A stretch of DNA of 64,000 bases from Nocardiopsis mwathae (GCF_014201195.1 NZ_JACHDS010000001.1:5084001-5148000), one strand, 5' to 3'; counted from the stretch's first letter, positions 13,286 to 24,178 are shown. The notes: generated by a model not told the origin, from the letters alone. Numbers and translations are program-made.

Positions 13286-13608
13286 TCACACTGCTCCCTT
13301 TTCGGTGTCTAGGGTGTCCATGGTCAGGACCAGGACGTGGACGCCGAGCTCGGTGGCGGTTTCGGCGACGGTGAGCATGCCTTGAGCGCGCAGTCGTCGG
13401 GGGTGGCTGCGTACGTGGTAGGCATGCCGGATGAAGGCCACGGGTTTCCTGGTGAACGGCTTGCCCATGCCGCTGGCCACGCCTTTGGTGTTGAGGATGG
13501 CGTCGAGGAGTTCATCGACGACCACCAGTCCTGCGCGACGGTGTACAAACTCGGCGACCGGGCCGCCATCGATCGGCGACGGGTCGCAGGACGCGGTGCG
13601 ACAGCTCA
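13286..13608 (-). pseudogene. Serine recombinase remnant (C-terminal part)
   Basis: The minus strand encodes LDAILNTKGVASGMGKPFT, then a basic stretch and MLTVAETATELGV. This is the usual C-terminal layout of serine recombinases: a recombinase domain motif of the form (I/L)LN(x)(R/K)G followed by a helix-turn-helix. The N-terminal resolvase domain with the catalytic Ser is absent, and the frame runs out after the helix-turn-helix. Its upstream edge coincides with the CTAA target duplication of the IS1380 element, so the element may have cut off the gene's 5' end, though other damage is needed to explain the whole loss. Family assignment is from motif memory only. Confidence 0.5.
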
Positions 13609-13612
13609 CTAA
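13609..13612. repeat. Target-site duplication CTAA, left copy
   Basis: CTAA directly outside the left terminal repeat; the same four bases stand at 15331-15334 outside the right end. A 4-bp duplication is the size expected for IS1380-family insertion. Confidence 0.7.
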
Positions 13613-15330
13613 CCCCAGCTATTCAGCGGAATTGAAGCTTCTGCCCCGTTAACAGCACGAAAGGTGCTCTGAACTGCAAGGATGCGACTGTCGAGGAAGC
13701 ATCAAGCGCAGTATCAGGAGCACCTTTCTGGTGAGCGAGCCTACACGCTGGGACCGCGGCCTGTCCGTCACAACCGACGGAAAACACCTGGTCGGACACG
13801 CCGGAGCAGTACTGCTGCGCAAGCTCGCCGACCGCACCGGCCTGACCCGCGCCCTCACCGACGTGCTCCCCTCCAGCACCGCCAACGGCTGGAAGGAACG
13901 GGCCACAGCCCTCGTCCACCTCGCGATCGCGATCGCACTCGGAGCGCGCAGCCTGCTGGAAGCCGAACGGCTCGGCCTGCACCACCAGCACATCTTCGGC
14001 CCACCGGCCTCCGACTCCACCCTGCGCCGCCTGCTGGAAGCCCTCGACGAACCCACCCTCGCGGCCATCACCAAGGCGCGCAAGCACATCCGCCGCCACG
14101 TGTGGACGCTGCTCCACCTGCGGCCGGGCGGCTTCCCGCACCTGAGTGTGGCCGGGCGGGAACTCAAGGGGTGGATCACCGTCGACCTGGACGCCACCGT
14201 CATCACCAGCGCCTCCAAGAAGCACGGGGCCGCACCCACGTTCAAGGGCACCTTCGGATTCCACCCCCTGGGCGCCTGGTGCGCCAACACCGGCGAGTGC
14301 CTGGCGATGCAGCTGCGGCCGGGCAACGCCGGCGCGAACACCGTCGACGACCACATCGGTGTGCTGAGGGCCGCCCTGGACCAGATCCCCGGCTCCTCGG
14401 CGGCCAAGCTGCTCATCCGCGCCGACGGGGCCGGGGCCACCCACGGCCTGCTCAATCACCTCGAAGCGCTGGCCACTACCCGGCGCACGGTGCGCTACAC
14501 CGTGGGCTGGAAGATCACGCCCGAGGACGAGTCCGCGATCGCCCGCCTGCCCGAACACGCCTGGCAGACCTCCCTCACCCAGGAGGGAGAGGTGCAGGAG
14601 GGCTATGAGGTGGCCGAACTGACCGGGCTCAACACCCGGCAGGGCTGGCCGCACGGGCTGCGGCTGATCGCGCGCCGGGTCCGCCCCTCCAAACGCCACG
14701 CCAAGAACCTGACCGCCTTCGAGAAGCGCACCGGGTGGCGCTACTCGGTCACCGCGACCAACATCGGACGCATGTGGGGGATTCCCGGGTCCCACCAGGT
14801 GCAGTTCCTCGACGCTCTGCACCGCGACCACGCCGGGGTCGAGGACCGGGTGCGCACCAACAAGGCGATGGGCCTGGCCAACCTCCCCTCCCGTTCATGG
14901 GACATCAACACCGCCTGGATGCTGGCCGCGAACATCGCCTGCGACCTGGACGCCTGGCTGCGCCTGCTCACCCTGCACGACCACGACGACCTCGCCCGCG
15001 CGGAGCCGGAGGCCATGCGGTTTCGCCTCTACCACCTGCCCGCCCGGCTGGCCCGCCACGCCCGCCGCCGCTTGCTGCGCCTGGAGCGCACCTGGCCCTG
15101 GGCGGAGGCGTTCGCCACCTGCTGGATGAGACTCAGAGGCCTGCCCGCCGCCGGCTGACGGCGGGCCCGACCCCGATGGGAAGCAGGAAGGAGGACAACC
15201 TCGCGATCCCGGGCCCGTGGAACCCGGCGCACCCCGCGGCGTCACGCGACGGCCCGTCCTCCACCGGCCGAGGACATAACGGGCGAAGTGCCGGACCGAT
15301 CACTGGCCTCACCCCGCTGAAGAATCGAGG
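13613..15330 (+). mobile_element. IS1380-family insertion sequence, apparently complete (1718 bp)
   Basis: The element is bounded by imperfect 17-bp terminal inverted repeats: CCCCAGCTATTCAGCGG at 13613-13629, and CCTCGATTCTTCAGCGG read inward from 15330. They match at 12 of 17 positions and share TTCAGCGG. Both ends are flanked by CTAA. It carries one uninterrupted transposase gene. Length, single gene, terminal repeats and 4-bp duplication all fit IS1380. With intact coding sequence and a clean duplication, the insertion looks recent and may still be active. Confidence 0.8.
13731..15158 (+). CDS. IS1380-family DDE transposase
   Basis: 475 residues, starting at GTG 13731 with AGGAG at 13716-13720. 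The first catalytic Asp lies in the ITVDLDATVI segment (152 or 154) and the second at Asp232 in LLIRADGAGAT. The C-terminal region has the RSWDINTAWMLAANIACDL helix typical of IS1380/DDE_Tnp_1 proteins. Full length for the family, with no internal stop. It catalyses cut-and-paste movement of the surrounding element. Confidence 0.9.
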   Translation: MSEPTRWDRGLSVTTDGKHLVGHAGAVLLRKLADRTGLTRALTDVLPSSTANGWKERATALVHLAIAIALGARSLLEAERLGLHHQHIFGPPASDSTLRRLLEALDEPTLAAITKARKHIRRHVWTLLHLRPGGFPHLSVAGRELKGWITVDLDATVITSASKKHGAAPTFKGTFGFHPLGAWCANTGECLAMQLRPGNAGANTVDDHIGVLRAALDQIPGSSAAKLLIRADGAGATHGLLNHLEALATTRRTVRYTVGWKITPEDESAIARLPEHAWQTSLTQEGEVQEGYEVAELTGLNTRQGWPHGLRLIARRVRPSKRHAKNLTAFEKRTGWRYSVTATNIGRMWGIPGSHQVQFLDALHRDHAGVEDRVRTNKAMGLANLPSRSWDINTAWMLAANIACDLDAWLRLLTLHDHDDLARAEPEAMRFRLYHLPARLARHARRRLLRLERTWPWAEAFATCWMRLRGLPAAG

Positions 15331-15334
15331 CTAA
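15331..15334. repeat. Target-site duplication CTAA, right copy
   Basis: Matches 13609-13612 on the other side of the insertion sequence. Confidence 0.7.
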
Positions 15335-15486
15335 AGGCAGAAAATCCGCTCAGTCGCAACCCTCAGGGGGGGGTGAAATCCCTCAACTCGGAGATCCGCC
15401 AGAGGCACAAAATCATTCAGTCCGCAAATCCGCCAAGGGCATATGGTTCGGCTCGGCCGCAACGGTTTTGACGAAAAATTTTGAGA

Positions 15487-15515
15487 TTGACAGCGTTGTG
15501 GAGTTTGCTTATAGT
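15487..15515 (+). promoter_or_regulatory. Near-consensus housekeeping promoter of the exporter gene
   Basis: TTGACA (15487-15492), a 17-bp spacer, then TATAGT (15510-15515), a nearly ideal sigma-70/HrdB promoter. Transcription should begin near 15522, giving a leader of about 35 nt before the ATG at 15557. Such a strong unregulated-looking promoter is notable for a drug-exporter gene. Confidence 0.75.
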
Positions 15516-15556
15516 TCCGTCGTTCAAGCTCCCGCGATCGATATCCAAAGGTGTTC

Positions 15557-17134
15557 ATGACTGCGCCTCCAACGCTGCCGAAGTCCAGGCAGCGATTGAT
15601 TCTTGCCGTTCTCATGGTGTGTTCGCTGCTGATTTGGCTGGAGAACACCGTCCTCAGTATTACCCTGGAGACCCTTGCCGACCCCGTTCGCGGACTGGGC
15701 ACCAGCCCGGCCGAGCTGCAATGGGCGACAGGCGCATACACCCTGGTCTTCGCAACCTTGATGCTCACCGCAGGCGCACTGGGCGATAGCTTCGGCCACC
15801 GGAATGTGCTCGCAGTTGGCTTGGTGATCTTTGCCGGGACCTCGATCTGGGCGGCGTACGCAGGCGATGCCGGCCAGCTGATTGCCGCCCGGGCCGCGAT
15901 GGGAGTCGGCGCCGCACTGATCATGCCTGCCAACTTTGCCATCCTGTTGTGGACCTTCACCGGCCCCGGTCGGGCAACCGCAATCGCCATTTCTTCGACA
16001 TCCACCGGTGTTGGAATGGCAGCTGGACCGGTGTTGGCGGGACTCCTGCTCAATCATTTCTGGTGGGGTTCGGTTTTTCTCGTCAACGTCCCGATTGTCG
16101 TGCTGGCATTGGCTGGGATCGTCCTGTTGGTCCCCAATTTTCGCAGCCCTACCGTGCGGCCGCTGGACCCGGCTGGGATCTTGCTGTCGATCAGCGGACT
16201 CGCGGCGTTGACCTACGGCCTGATTCGCGCGGGGCAGGTGGGCGCCTGGAGCCGTTCGGACGTCTGGGCGCCGATCGCGGTCGGGCTTGTCCTGCTGGCC
16301 GCTTTCGTGCTCGTCGAATTGAGAACCAAGGAACCAAGCTTCGATCCCCGGATGCTTGCGCAGCGATTGTTCGGTGGGGGCAACGCGTCCATGGCGTTGC
16401 TGTTCTTTTCTGTGGCTGCCGTCACTTTCTACAACGCGTTCTATATGCAGGGGGCATTGGGCTACTCGCCGATGAAGGCCGGCTTGGCCAATGTTCCGAC
16501 CGCGGTCGGCGCTGTCGTAGGGGCGCCCCTGGGCGCACGCCTGGTCAGCCGATGGTCGCTGCGCCCTGTCGCCGTGCCGGCGCTCACTGTGGCGGCGTTC
16601 AGCTTTGGCGCGGTCGGATTTCTCGATCTGCACACCCCACTCTTCTGGATCGAGATCCTGTTGTTGGCGCAGGGCCTTTCCGTCGGCATGGTGATGGCCC
16701 CGGTGACCGGAGCACTGATCAGCAGTCTGCCGCTGGAACGGTCCGGTGCCGGGTCGGCCGTCACCAACACGGCGCGGCAGGTCGGCAGTGTGATCGGGAT
16801 TGCGGTGGGCGGCACGATCATGTCGATCGCATATCGAGGCGCGATCGAACCCTCGCTGAGCGATGTCCCGGAGGCGCTACAGGATAGCGCCCGTGTTTCC
16901 GCAGAACAGGCTCGGCATGTAGCCGCCACTCTAGACCGGCCCGCTCTTGCGCAGGCTGCCGATCATGCGTTCATCCACGCTATGCACGTCGGCGCGATCT
17001 GGATCATGCTCATCGCACTCTTCGCAGCAGCCGTGCTGCTGATCGCCTTGCCAGCCACCGGAAAGAAGAAGAGTGCGACACCGGAGCCGGACTACGAAGA
17101 GGCCCGCAGCTCCGAGCCTCGCTCCACCGCGTGA
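15557..17134 (+). CDS. MFS drug exporter, DHA2 (14-helix, EmrB/QacA) family
   Basis: 525 residues from ATG 15557, which has AAAGGTG 4 nt upstream; GTG 15551 is an alternative. It has about 14 hydrophobic segments, an MFS loop-2/3 motif GALGDSFGHRN near residue 80, and the motif-C-like GVGMAAGPVLAGLLL about 150-165, typical of proton-driven drug antiporters. The C-terminus is charged and cytoplasmic. Standing next to a polyketide synthase it may export the polyketide or give self-resistance (inference). Third codon positions are less G/C-biased than in the core genes to the right, which agrees with acquisition. Confidence 0.9.
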   Translation: MTAPPTLPKSRQRLILAVLMVCSLLIWLENTVLSITLETLADPVRGLGTSPAELQWATGAYTLVFATLMLTAGALGDSFGHRNVLAVGLVIFAGTSIWAAYAGDAGQLIAARAAMGVGAALIMPANFAILLWTFTGPGRATAIAISSTSTGVGMAAGPVLAGLLLNHFWWGSVFLVNVPIVVLALAGIVLLVPNFRSPTVRPLDPAGILLSISGLAALTYGLIRAGQVGAWSRSDVWAPIAVGLVLLAAFVLVELRTKEPSFDPRMLAQRLFGGGNASMALLFFSVAAVTFYNAFYMQGALGYSPMKAGLANVPTAVGAVVGAPLGARLVSRWSLRPVAVPALTVAAFSFGAVGFLDLHTPLFWIEILLLAQGLSVGMVMAPVTGALISSLPLERSGAGSAVTNTARQVGSVIGIAVGGTIMSIAYRGAIEPSLSDVPEALQDSARVSAEQARHVAATLDRPALAQAADHAFIHAMHVGAIWIMLIALFAAAVLLIALPATGKKKSATPEPDYEEARSSEPRSTA

Positions 17135-17558
17135 TGGGCCGTTTGTGGACGGGGAATAGGAAGAGGTGCCTACTGACCTGCGATGAGGGGAGTTCCTATC
17201 TTCCCCCTTTCCCGAGCGCGGCAAAACATCGTCGGCACCCAAGGCAGGACCGCCCATAGGAAGATGGGCATCGTGAGCGCAATTAGCGATATACGGAACA
17301 GCAGAACGTGTGATACGCCACATGGTCATCCGTCATGGATTCAGTCGTCGGGTCATGATGCCCTCCCTGCGCCCTCGGTCACTCGTTAGTGACGACAGGA
17401 AGAGGGCGATGAACTGGATAAATGAAGGTCTGATGCGGATCCGCCGATTATCGAGTGAGCGTTGACTTGACACATGCGGTGATGCTGTCCAGCTGCCTGC
17501 CGTCCGTGGGATGGGCGGTGCACGTTGACCGTACGAATCGAATCGAAGGAGCCCCCTG
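17135..17558. other. Intergenic region between exporter and helR
   Basis: No gene seen. It holds a 16-bp dyad GTCACTCGTTAGTGAC (17378-17393), possibly an operator or weak hairpin, and a TTGACA at 17467-17472 that could be a -35 element with only a poor -10 partner. I looked for the published rifamycin-associated inverted repeat (about 19 bp, GGGGCTTGC half-site) and did not find it. Confidence 0.5.
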
Positions 17559-19640
17559 TTGTCGAAAATGAATGATCCCGCTGTGCGTGCGGTTGAATCG
17601 GAGCAGGATTATGTGTCCTCCTTGTATGAGTTGCTCACTGAGCGGCTTTCCGAGGCGCGAGTAGAGCGAGCAAGTGTGCTGAAGGCCCCGGCGGACAGCC
17701 CACATGAGGCATACGAGAGAGCAATCGCCGCCGAGCGTCTGGCCAAGGAAATCGGCCGACTGGAGGGCGCCGAAAGGGGGCTGGTCTTCGGGCGCATCGA
17801 CTGGACGGATGGCACGGCCCTGCGCATCGGGCGGATCGGACTGCGTACGGAGGAGGATGACCTGCCTCTGCTCGTGGACTGGCGAGCGAACGCGGCGCGG
17901 CCCTTTTACGAGGCGACACCGGTCCACCCGATGAACCTGCGGCGGCGCCGGCACCTGCGCCTCGAGGAGCGCACGGTCATCTCGGTGAGTGACGAACTGC
18001 TGGACGGGACCGCCCCGACCGACGAGGACGTCGTGGGAGACGGCCCGTTGACCGAGGCTCTGTCGGCACGGCGTACGGGCAGGATGCACGCGGCCGTCGC
18101 GACGCTGCAGGCCGAGCAGGACGAGATCGTCCGCTCCGCCCACCGCGGGGTGACCGTGGTGCAGGGCGGGCCCGGCACCGGCAAGACGGTGGTCGCCCTG
18201 CACCGGGCGGCCTATGTCCTGTACGCGTTCCCGCGCGCCGCGGAGAAGGGTGTCCTGGTGGTGGGCCCGAACGCCCGGTTCCTCGACTACATCTCCCAGG
18301 TCCTTCCCTCGCTCGGAGAGAACGACGTCGTTCTGGCGACCCTTCGGGAACTGGCCGGAGTGCCCACGGACACGGTGGGCCCGTTCGATACGGCGCGTCT
18401 GAAGGGCAGCTCCGACCTCGCCGACGCTTTGGCCGGCCTGCTGCGCGTCCACCAAGCCCCCGCCGGTGACTTCACCGTGCGGGTCGGACAGGAACTGGTT
18501 CACCTCTCCGGCGAGGAAGTCGCCACGGCACGCGACGCCGCTGTGGCAGCCGTACCGGGGCACAACCCCGCGCGCCAGGTGTTCAAAGAGCTCTTGGTCG
18601 ACGCCGTCACCGACGCGATGCAACGAGACATGGGCGACCTCCTGGAGCAGATCGACGCCGATACCGAAAGCATGACGGGCATCAACCTCGACCGGTTCAC
18701 GGGAGCCGCCCGGCGCCGTGCCGAAGGTGCGGCCGACTCGGGTCCGGCCCACGAGCTGGACCTGGACGCCATCCGAGCCGATCTCCTCGACGACGCCGAC
18801 GTCGACCGGGCGGTCGAGGTGTTGTGGCCGCGGCTGGTACCCGGTGACCTCGTGAAGGCGCTCCTGACAAACGCCGACGCTCTCGCCGAGCACCTGCCCC
18901 GCCTGACCGCGCAGGAGCGGTCCCTTCTGCTGCGCGGTCCGGACGACCCGTGGACCGATGCCGATGTGCCGTTGCTGGACGAGGCGGCGAGCCTGGTCGA
19001 CGGCCCCCCCGAGCGGACGTACGGGCACGTCGTCGTCGACGAGGCGCAGGAACTGACCGCCATGCAGTGGCGGATGATCGTCCGCCGCTGCCCGGCAAGG
19101 GCGATGACGCTGGTGGGTGACTTCGCCCAGGCAGGCCCGGTCGCGACAGCACGCGACTGGAAGGAAGCACTGAGCCCCCACGTCGGACCGTGGTTCAAAC
19201 TGCACAACCTGACCGTCAGCTACCGCACCACGCAAGAGATCCTGGAGAGCGTCCGGGACCTGCTCACGCGGATCGCTCCGGACCAGGAGGCCACACGCTC
19301 ACTGCGAAACGGTGAGAGCCCTCGCACCGTCACCACATCTCCGGACGGATTGGTCACCGCCGTCGTTCAAGAACTCCGTGCCCAGAGCACCGCGCACCCG
19401 GGCGAGCTTCTGGGAGTGATCTGCGCGGACACCAGGGTGAGCGAGCTGACGGCCCAGGGCATCGCTCACCACGCACGCATCGTACCGGCGTCCGAAGCAC
19501 GCGGCCTGGAATTCGACGGGGTCGTCGTCATTAACCCCGAGGAAATCACCACGGCCCGCCCCGGTGGGGAAAGGGACTTGTACGTAGCCCTGACCCGGGC
19601 CACCAAGCGCCTCTGCACAATCACCGTCCAGCCCGCCTGA
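17559..19640 (+). CDS. helR: HelD-family RNA polymerase recycling helicase, HelR-like
   Basis: 693 residues from TTG 17559, with GAAGGAG ending 7 nt upstream; the ATG at 17568 is an alternative. UvrD-like superfamily 1 ATPase of the HelD group: an N-terminal helical arm (residues 10-75), the HelD signature LLVDWRANAARPFYEATP near 105-125, Walker A GGPGTGKT (203-210, Lys209), Walker B DEAQ (494-497), GDFAQAGP and SYRTTQEI, and a C-terminal VALTRATKRL motif. HelD proteins pull stalled RNA polymerase off DNA. The actinobacterial HelR type displaces rifamycins and gives rifampicin tolerance (established for the family). Assignment as HelR rather than another class II HelD is by overall resemblance. 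Confidence 0.85.
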   Translation: MSKMNDPAVRAVESEQDYVSSLYELLTERLSEARVERASVLKAPADSPHEAYERAIAAERLAKEIGRLEGAERGLVFGRIDWTDGTALRIGRIGLRTEEDDLPLLVDWRANAARPFYEATPVHPMNLRRRRHLRLEERTVISVSDELLDGTAPTDEDVVGDGPLTEALSARRTGRMHAAVATLQAEQDEIVRSAHRGVTVVQGGPGTGKTVVALHRAAYVLYAFPRAAEKGVLVVGPNARFLDYISQVLPSLGENDVVLATLRELAGVPTDTVGPFDTARLKGSSDLADALAGLLRVHQAPAGDFTVRVGQELVHLSGEEVATARDAAVAAVPGHNPARQVFKELLVDAVTDAMQRDMGDLLEQIDADTESMTGINLDRFTGAARRRAEGAADSGPAHELDLDAIRADLLDDADVDRAVEVLWPRLVPGDLVKALLTNADALAEHLPRLTAQERSLLLRGPDDPWTDADVPLLDEAASLVDGPPERTYGHVVVDEAQELTAMQWRMIVRRCPARAMTLVGDFAQAGPVATARDWKEALSPHVGPWFKLHNLTVSYRTTQEILESVRDLLTRIAPDQEATRSLRNGESPRTVTTSPDGLVTAVVQELRAQSTAHPGELLGVICADTRVSELTAQGIAHHARIVPASEARGLEFDGVVVINPEEITTARPGGERDLYVALTRATKRLCTITVQPA

Positions 19641-19682
19641 CGACTCGGCGCCCGCGTCGCCACCGCGGGCGCACCCGGCATT

Positions 19683-19882
19683 ACGCGGCCTGGTCCAAGC
19701 CGACGACGTTCAGATCCCCTTTGCGCAGCAGGGTGAAGTCGGCGTCGAGCTTCGGGTCGTACGCGTCGGGTTCGATGCCGAGTTCGTGCATTCTGTACTC
19801 GCCGAACCCGGCAGGTGTGCCAGGGGTAGTCGGCGAACTTCTCCTGCACGTTCTCCCACGCGAGCAGCTGCAAGGAGGGCAT
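19683..19882 (-). pseudogene. Frameshifted remnant of an unidentified gene
   Basis: The minus strand opens with MPSLQLLAWENVQEKFADYP and continues WHTCR; then the protein-like frame shifts by one base and continues EYRMHELGIEPDAY to KGDLNVVGLDQAA and a TAA stop at the low-coordinate end. Both halves read like one protein split by a single indel. I do not recognise the family. The 5' part before 19882 is also unclear. Confidence 0.45.
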
Positions 19883-20285
19883 GTCGCCGGCTCCCCACTG
19901 TGCTCGGCCAGGACTACCTGGTGGACGCAGCGGACCTCCTGGAGCTCCTAGCCCTTCAGTTGAAGGGCTAGGAAGCCGTTGCGGCCCGGGGGCAGCGTAG
20001 GTGATGCGGGCTCCGTGTCGCGATGGGGGACGGAGAGCATGGCGCTGAACCAGCCTGGGCGGGTGCTGGGCAAGGCGACTGAGCCATGTGGAGGCCTCTC
20101 GCGGCTTGAACCTGCGGCCCCATCGCCCATAACGATGCGGGAGAGCGAGAACAACATGCTCAGAGCGCTGTCGGAAGGTCCATGTCCGTGTCGGGACCGT
20201 CGGGGTTCACGGACGAGCGACGTACAAGAAGCAGAAGAGCCCTGCACCCCGAGGGGGATACAAGGCTCCGACCTGCGAAAACGTG
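19883..20285. other. Remnant DNA between broken gene and tRNA-Ile
   Basis: No intact gene. There is a 13-bp hairpin at 19946-19973 (listed separately). Around 20105-20125 the segment CTTGAACCTGCGGCCCCATC resembles the T-arm/variable-loop part of the adjacent tRNA-Ile (CTTGAACCTGGGGCCTCATC), which could be a decayed attachment-site copy or chance. Confidence 0.4.
19946..19973. repeat. Perfect 13-bp hairpin with 2-nt loop
   Basis: TCCTAGCCCTTCA (19946-19958), GT, TGAAGGGCTAGGA (19961-19973). Compact hairpins of this CCCTTCA/TGAAGGG type are common at the ends of IS200/IS605-like elements, so this may be an element end whose body has been lost; a terminator is the alternative. Confidence 0.5.
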
Positions 20286-20359
20286 TGGGCGTACCAGGAC
20301 TTGAACCTGGGGCCTCATCCTTATCAGGGATGCGCTCTAACCGACTGAGCTATACGCCC
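20286..20359 (-). tRNA. tRNA-Ile (GAT anticodon)
   Basis: Read on the minus strand, the 74-nt gene starts GGGCGTATAGCTCAGTCGG and folds into a full cloverleaf: acceptor GGGCGTA/TACGCCC, anticodon stem CATCC/GGATG with loop CTGATAA, T-arm CCAGG-TTCAAGT-CCTGG. The anticodon is GAT (plus-strand ATC at 20323-20325). The discriminator is A and CCA is not encoded. tRNA-Ile after gyrA and a DUF3566 gene is the normal actinobacterial arrangement. Its 3' end faces the accessory region on the left. Confidence 0.97.
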
Positions 20360-20482
20360 GTGCTCCGGTGGAACTCTACCGTATCCGGCGGGCCGGATCG
20401 AACGAGGTCGACTGGGCAGTGGAAGGAGGGCCGCGGGAGACCGCGTCCCTCTTCGTTTTCAAGTTTAGCGCCCTCGAAGGGG

Positions 20483-20514
20483 TGCTCGGGCCTGCGTGGA
20501 GGCGGGCCCGAGCA
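20483..20514 (-). terminator. Terminator after the DUF3566 gene
   Basis: TGCTCGGGCC (20483-20492) pairs perfectly with GGCCCGAGCA (20505-20514) across a 12-nt loop, just beyond the stop of the minus-strand gene. It has a GC-rich stem without a clear T-tract. Confidence 0.7.
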
Positions 20515-20520
20515 CGGGGG

Positions 20521-21417
20521 TCACTCGGATTCGGTGAGGGTCACGTCGATACCGCCGACGAGGTCGGACGAGAGGTTGTAGAGCATCGCGCCGACCGTGG
20601 ACAGGGCGGTGATCAGGATGATGTTGAGCGCGCCGATCAGGCCCGTGTAGCCCAGGACGCGGGCCGGGGAGAACCAGCCGGCCGGGTTCAGCATCGGCTC
20701 CTCTCCCTCGCCGCTGTCGGCGAGCTGGACGAGAAGGCTGGTCAGCGCGTCGAAGACGCCGAGCGTGGACAGGATCGCATACGTGACGGCGACCGCCACG
20801 AACAGGATGATGAAGCACACGAGGGCGATGACGAAGCTGAACTTCATCACCGACCACGGCTCGATCCGGCTCACCGCCAGGTGAGCCTTGCGGGCGCTCG
20901 GCGTCGCCTTGACGGCCTTCGATCCATCCTTCGGTGCCGACATCGGCACACCCCCCTGCTGGGATTCGGACTGCACCGGAGCCTCCGCTACCGAATCGGG
21001 TTCGTCGTCACGGGCCGAGCCCACTGAGCCCACTGAGCCCACTGAGGCGGCAGCGTCACCTGCGTCTCCTGAGTCGGTCGAACCGGCCGACTCGTTCGGG
21101 GTGGTCGCGGCCGACGTGTCGTCCCGCGAACCGTGGCCGGCCTCGGTATCGGCCGGTTCAGCCTCGGGTTCCGGGGCGGACGCCGCGCCGGACTCCCCTC
21201 CGGCCTCCGGCTCGGGCTCCTCGGGCTCCGTTGCCGAGCTCTGGTTCCGGTCGGCGGGCGCGTCGGTGCCGGACCCCTGGCCGGCGTCGACGCCGTCCGC
21301 CTCCCCTGCCGGTTCGGTGACGTCGTGGGCCGATTCCTCCGTGCCCTCGTCGGCGACCTTCACGTCGGCCGACGCCGCAGCGGCGGATTCCCGTTGAGCG
21401 TTGTCAGACTTAGCCAC
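20521..21417 (-). CDS. DUF3566 membrane protein with long acidic N-terminus
   Basis: 298 residues from a GTG. Residues 1-170 are low-complexity, rich in Ala, Glu, Asp, Gly and Ser, with VGSVGSVGS coded by a 9-bp tandem repeat near 21020-21050. The C-terminal third is the conserved DUF3566 domain: an RIEPWSVMKFSF segment and two membrane helices (about 190-215 and 255-285). The family sits beside gyrA across actinobacteria; its function is not established. The disordered N-terminus varies between species. Confidence 0.9.
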   Translation of the reverse strand: MAKSDNAQRESAAAASADVKVADEGTEESAHDVTEPAGEADGVDAGQGSGTDAPADRNQSSATEPEEPEPEAGGESGAASAPEPEAEPADTEAGHGSRDDTSAATTPNESAGSTDSGDAGDAAASVGSVGSVGSARDDEPDSVAEAPVQSESQQGGVPMSAPKDGSKAVKATPSARKAHLAVSRIEPWSVMKFSFVIALVCFIILFVAVAVTYAILSTLGVFDALTSLLVQLADSGEGEEPMLNPAGWFSPARVLGYTGLIGALNIILITALSTVGAMLYNLSSDLVGGIDVTLTESE

Positions 21418-21473
21418 GTTACCGCTGGTCTTTCCATGTGACGGGTGAAAACCGGGTCAGGGGGATCGGGGCC

Positions 21474-21505
21474 GGGCCGGGCACCGCGGGCGGGCCGCCC
21501 GGCCC
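21474..21505 (-). terminator. Hairpin after gyrA
   Basis: GGGCCGGGC (21474-21482) pairs with GCCCGGCCC (21497-21505). It lies in the 175-bp gap between gyrA and the DUF3566 gene, so it may end or attenuate gyrBA transcription. Confidence 0.5.
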
Positions 21506-21592
21506 ATACGGGAGTGCGGAGGACGGCCCACGACCGTGCGCTCCGCACCCCTCTCTACATCATCATGCTCCTAGAGCCGACTAACGCCGACG

Positions 21593-24178
<2,586 letters not shown>

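Larger units (their letters stand above)
15159..15556. other. IS right end, degenerate repeat and promoter region before the exporter
   Basis: Positions 15159-15330 are the noncoding right end of the insertion sequence. Beyond it, 15335-15361 and 15402-15428 are imperfect copies of a motif beginning AGGCAGAAAAT/AGGCACAAAAT, and GATCCGCCAGAGGCA recurs as AAATCCGCCAAGGGCA. This two-unit repeat has no known identity. The segment becomes AT-rich just before the promoter at 15487-15515. Confidence 0.5.

Noticed and set aside
17378-17393. 16-bp dyad as a TetR operator for the exporter
   Set aside because: It lies downstream of the exporter and 180 bp upstream of helR, and no TetR gene is present; kept only as an unassigned dyad.
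19979-20581. 200-codon plus-strand frame across the tRNA-Ile gene
   Set aside because: It reads through the tRNA and into the antisense of the DUF3566 gene, with no recognisable domain.
21010-21060. Short tandem repeat that could suggest a CRISPR-like or phase-variable tract
   Set aside because: The 9-bp units encode VGSVGSVGS in frame in a disordered region of the DUF3566 protein; three units only, with no spacer structure.
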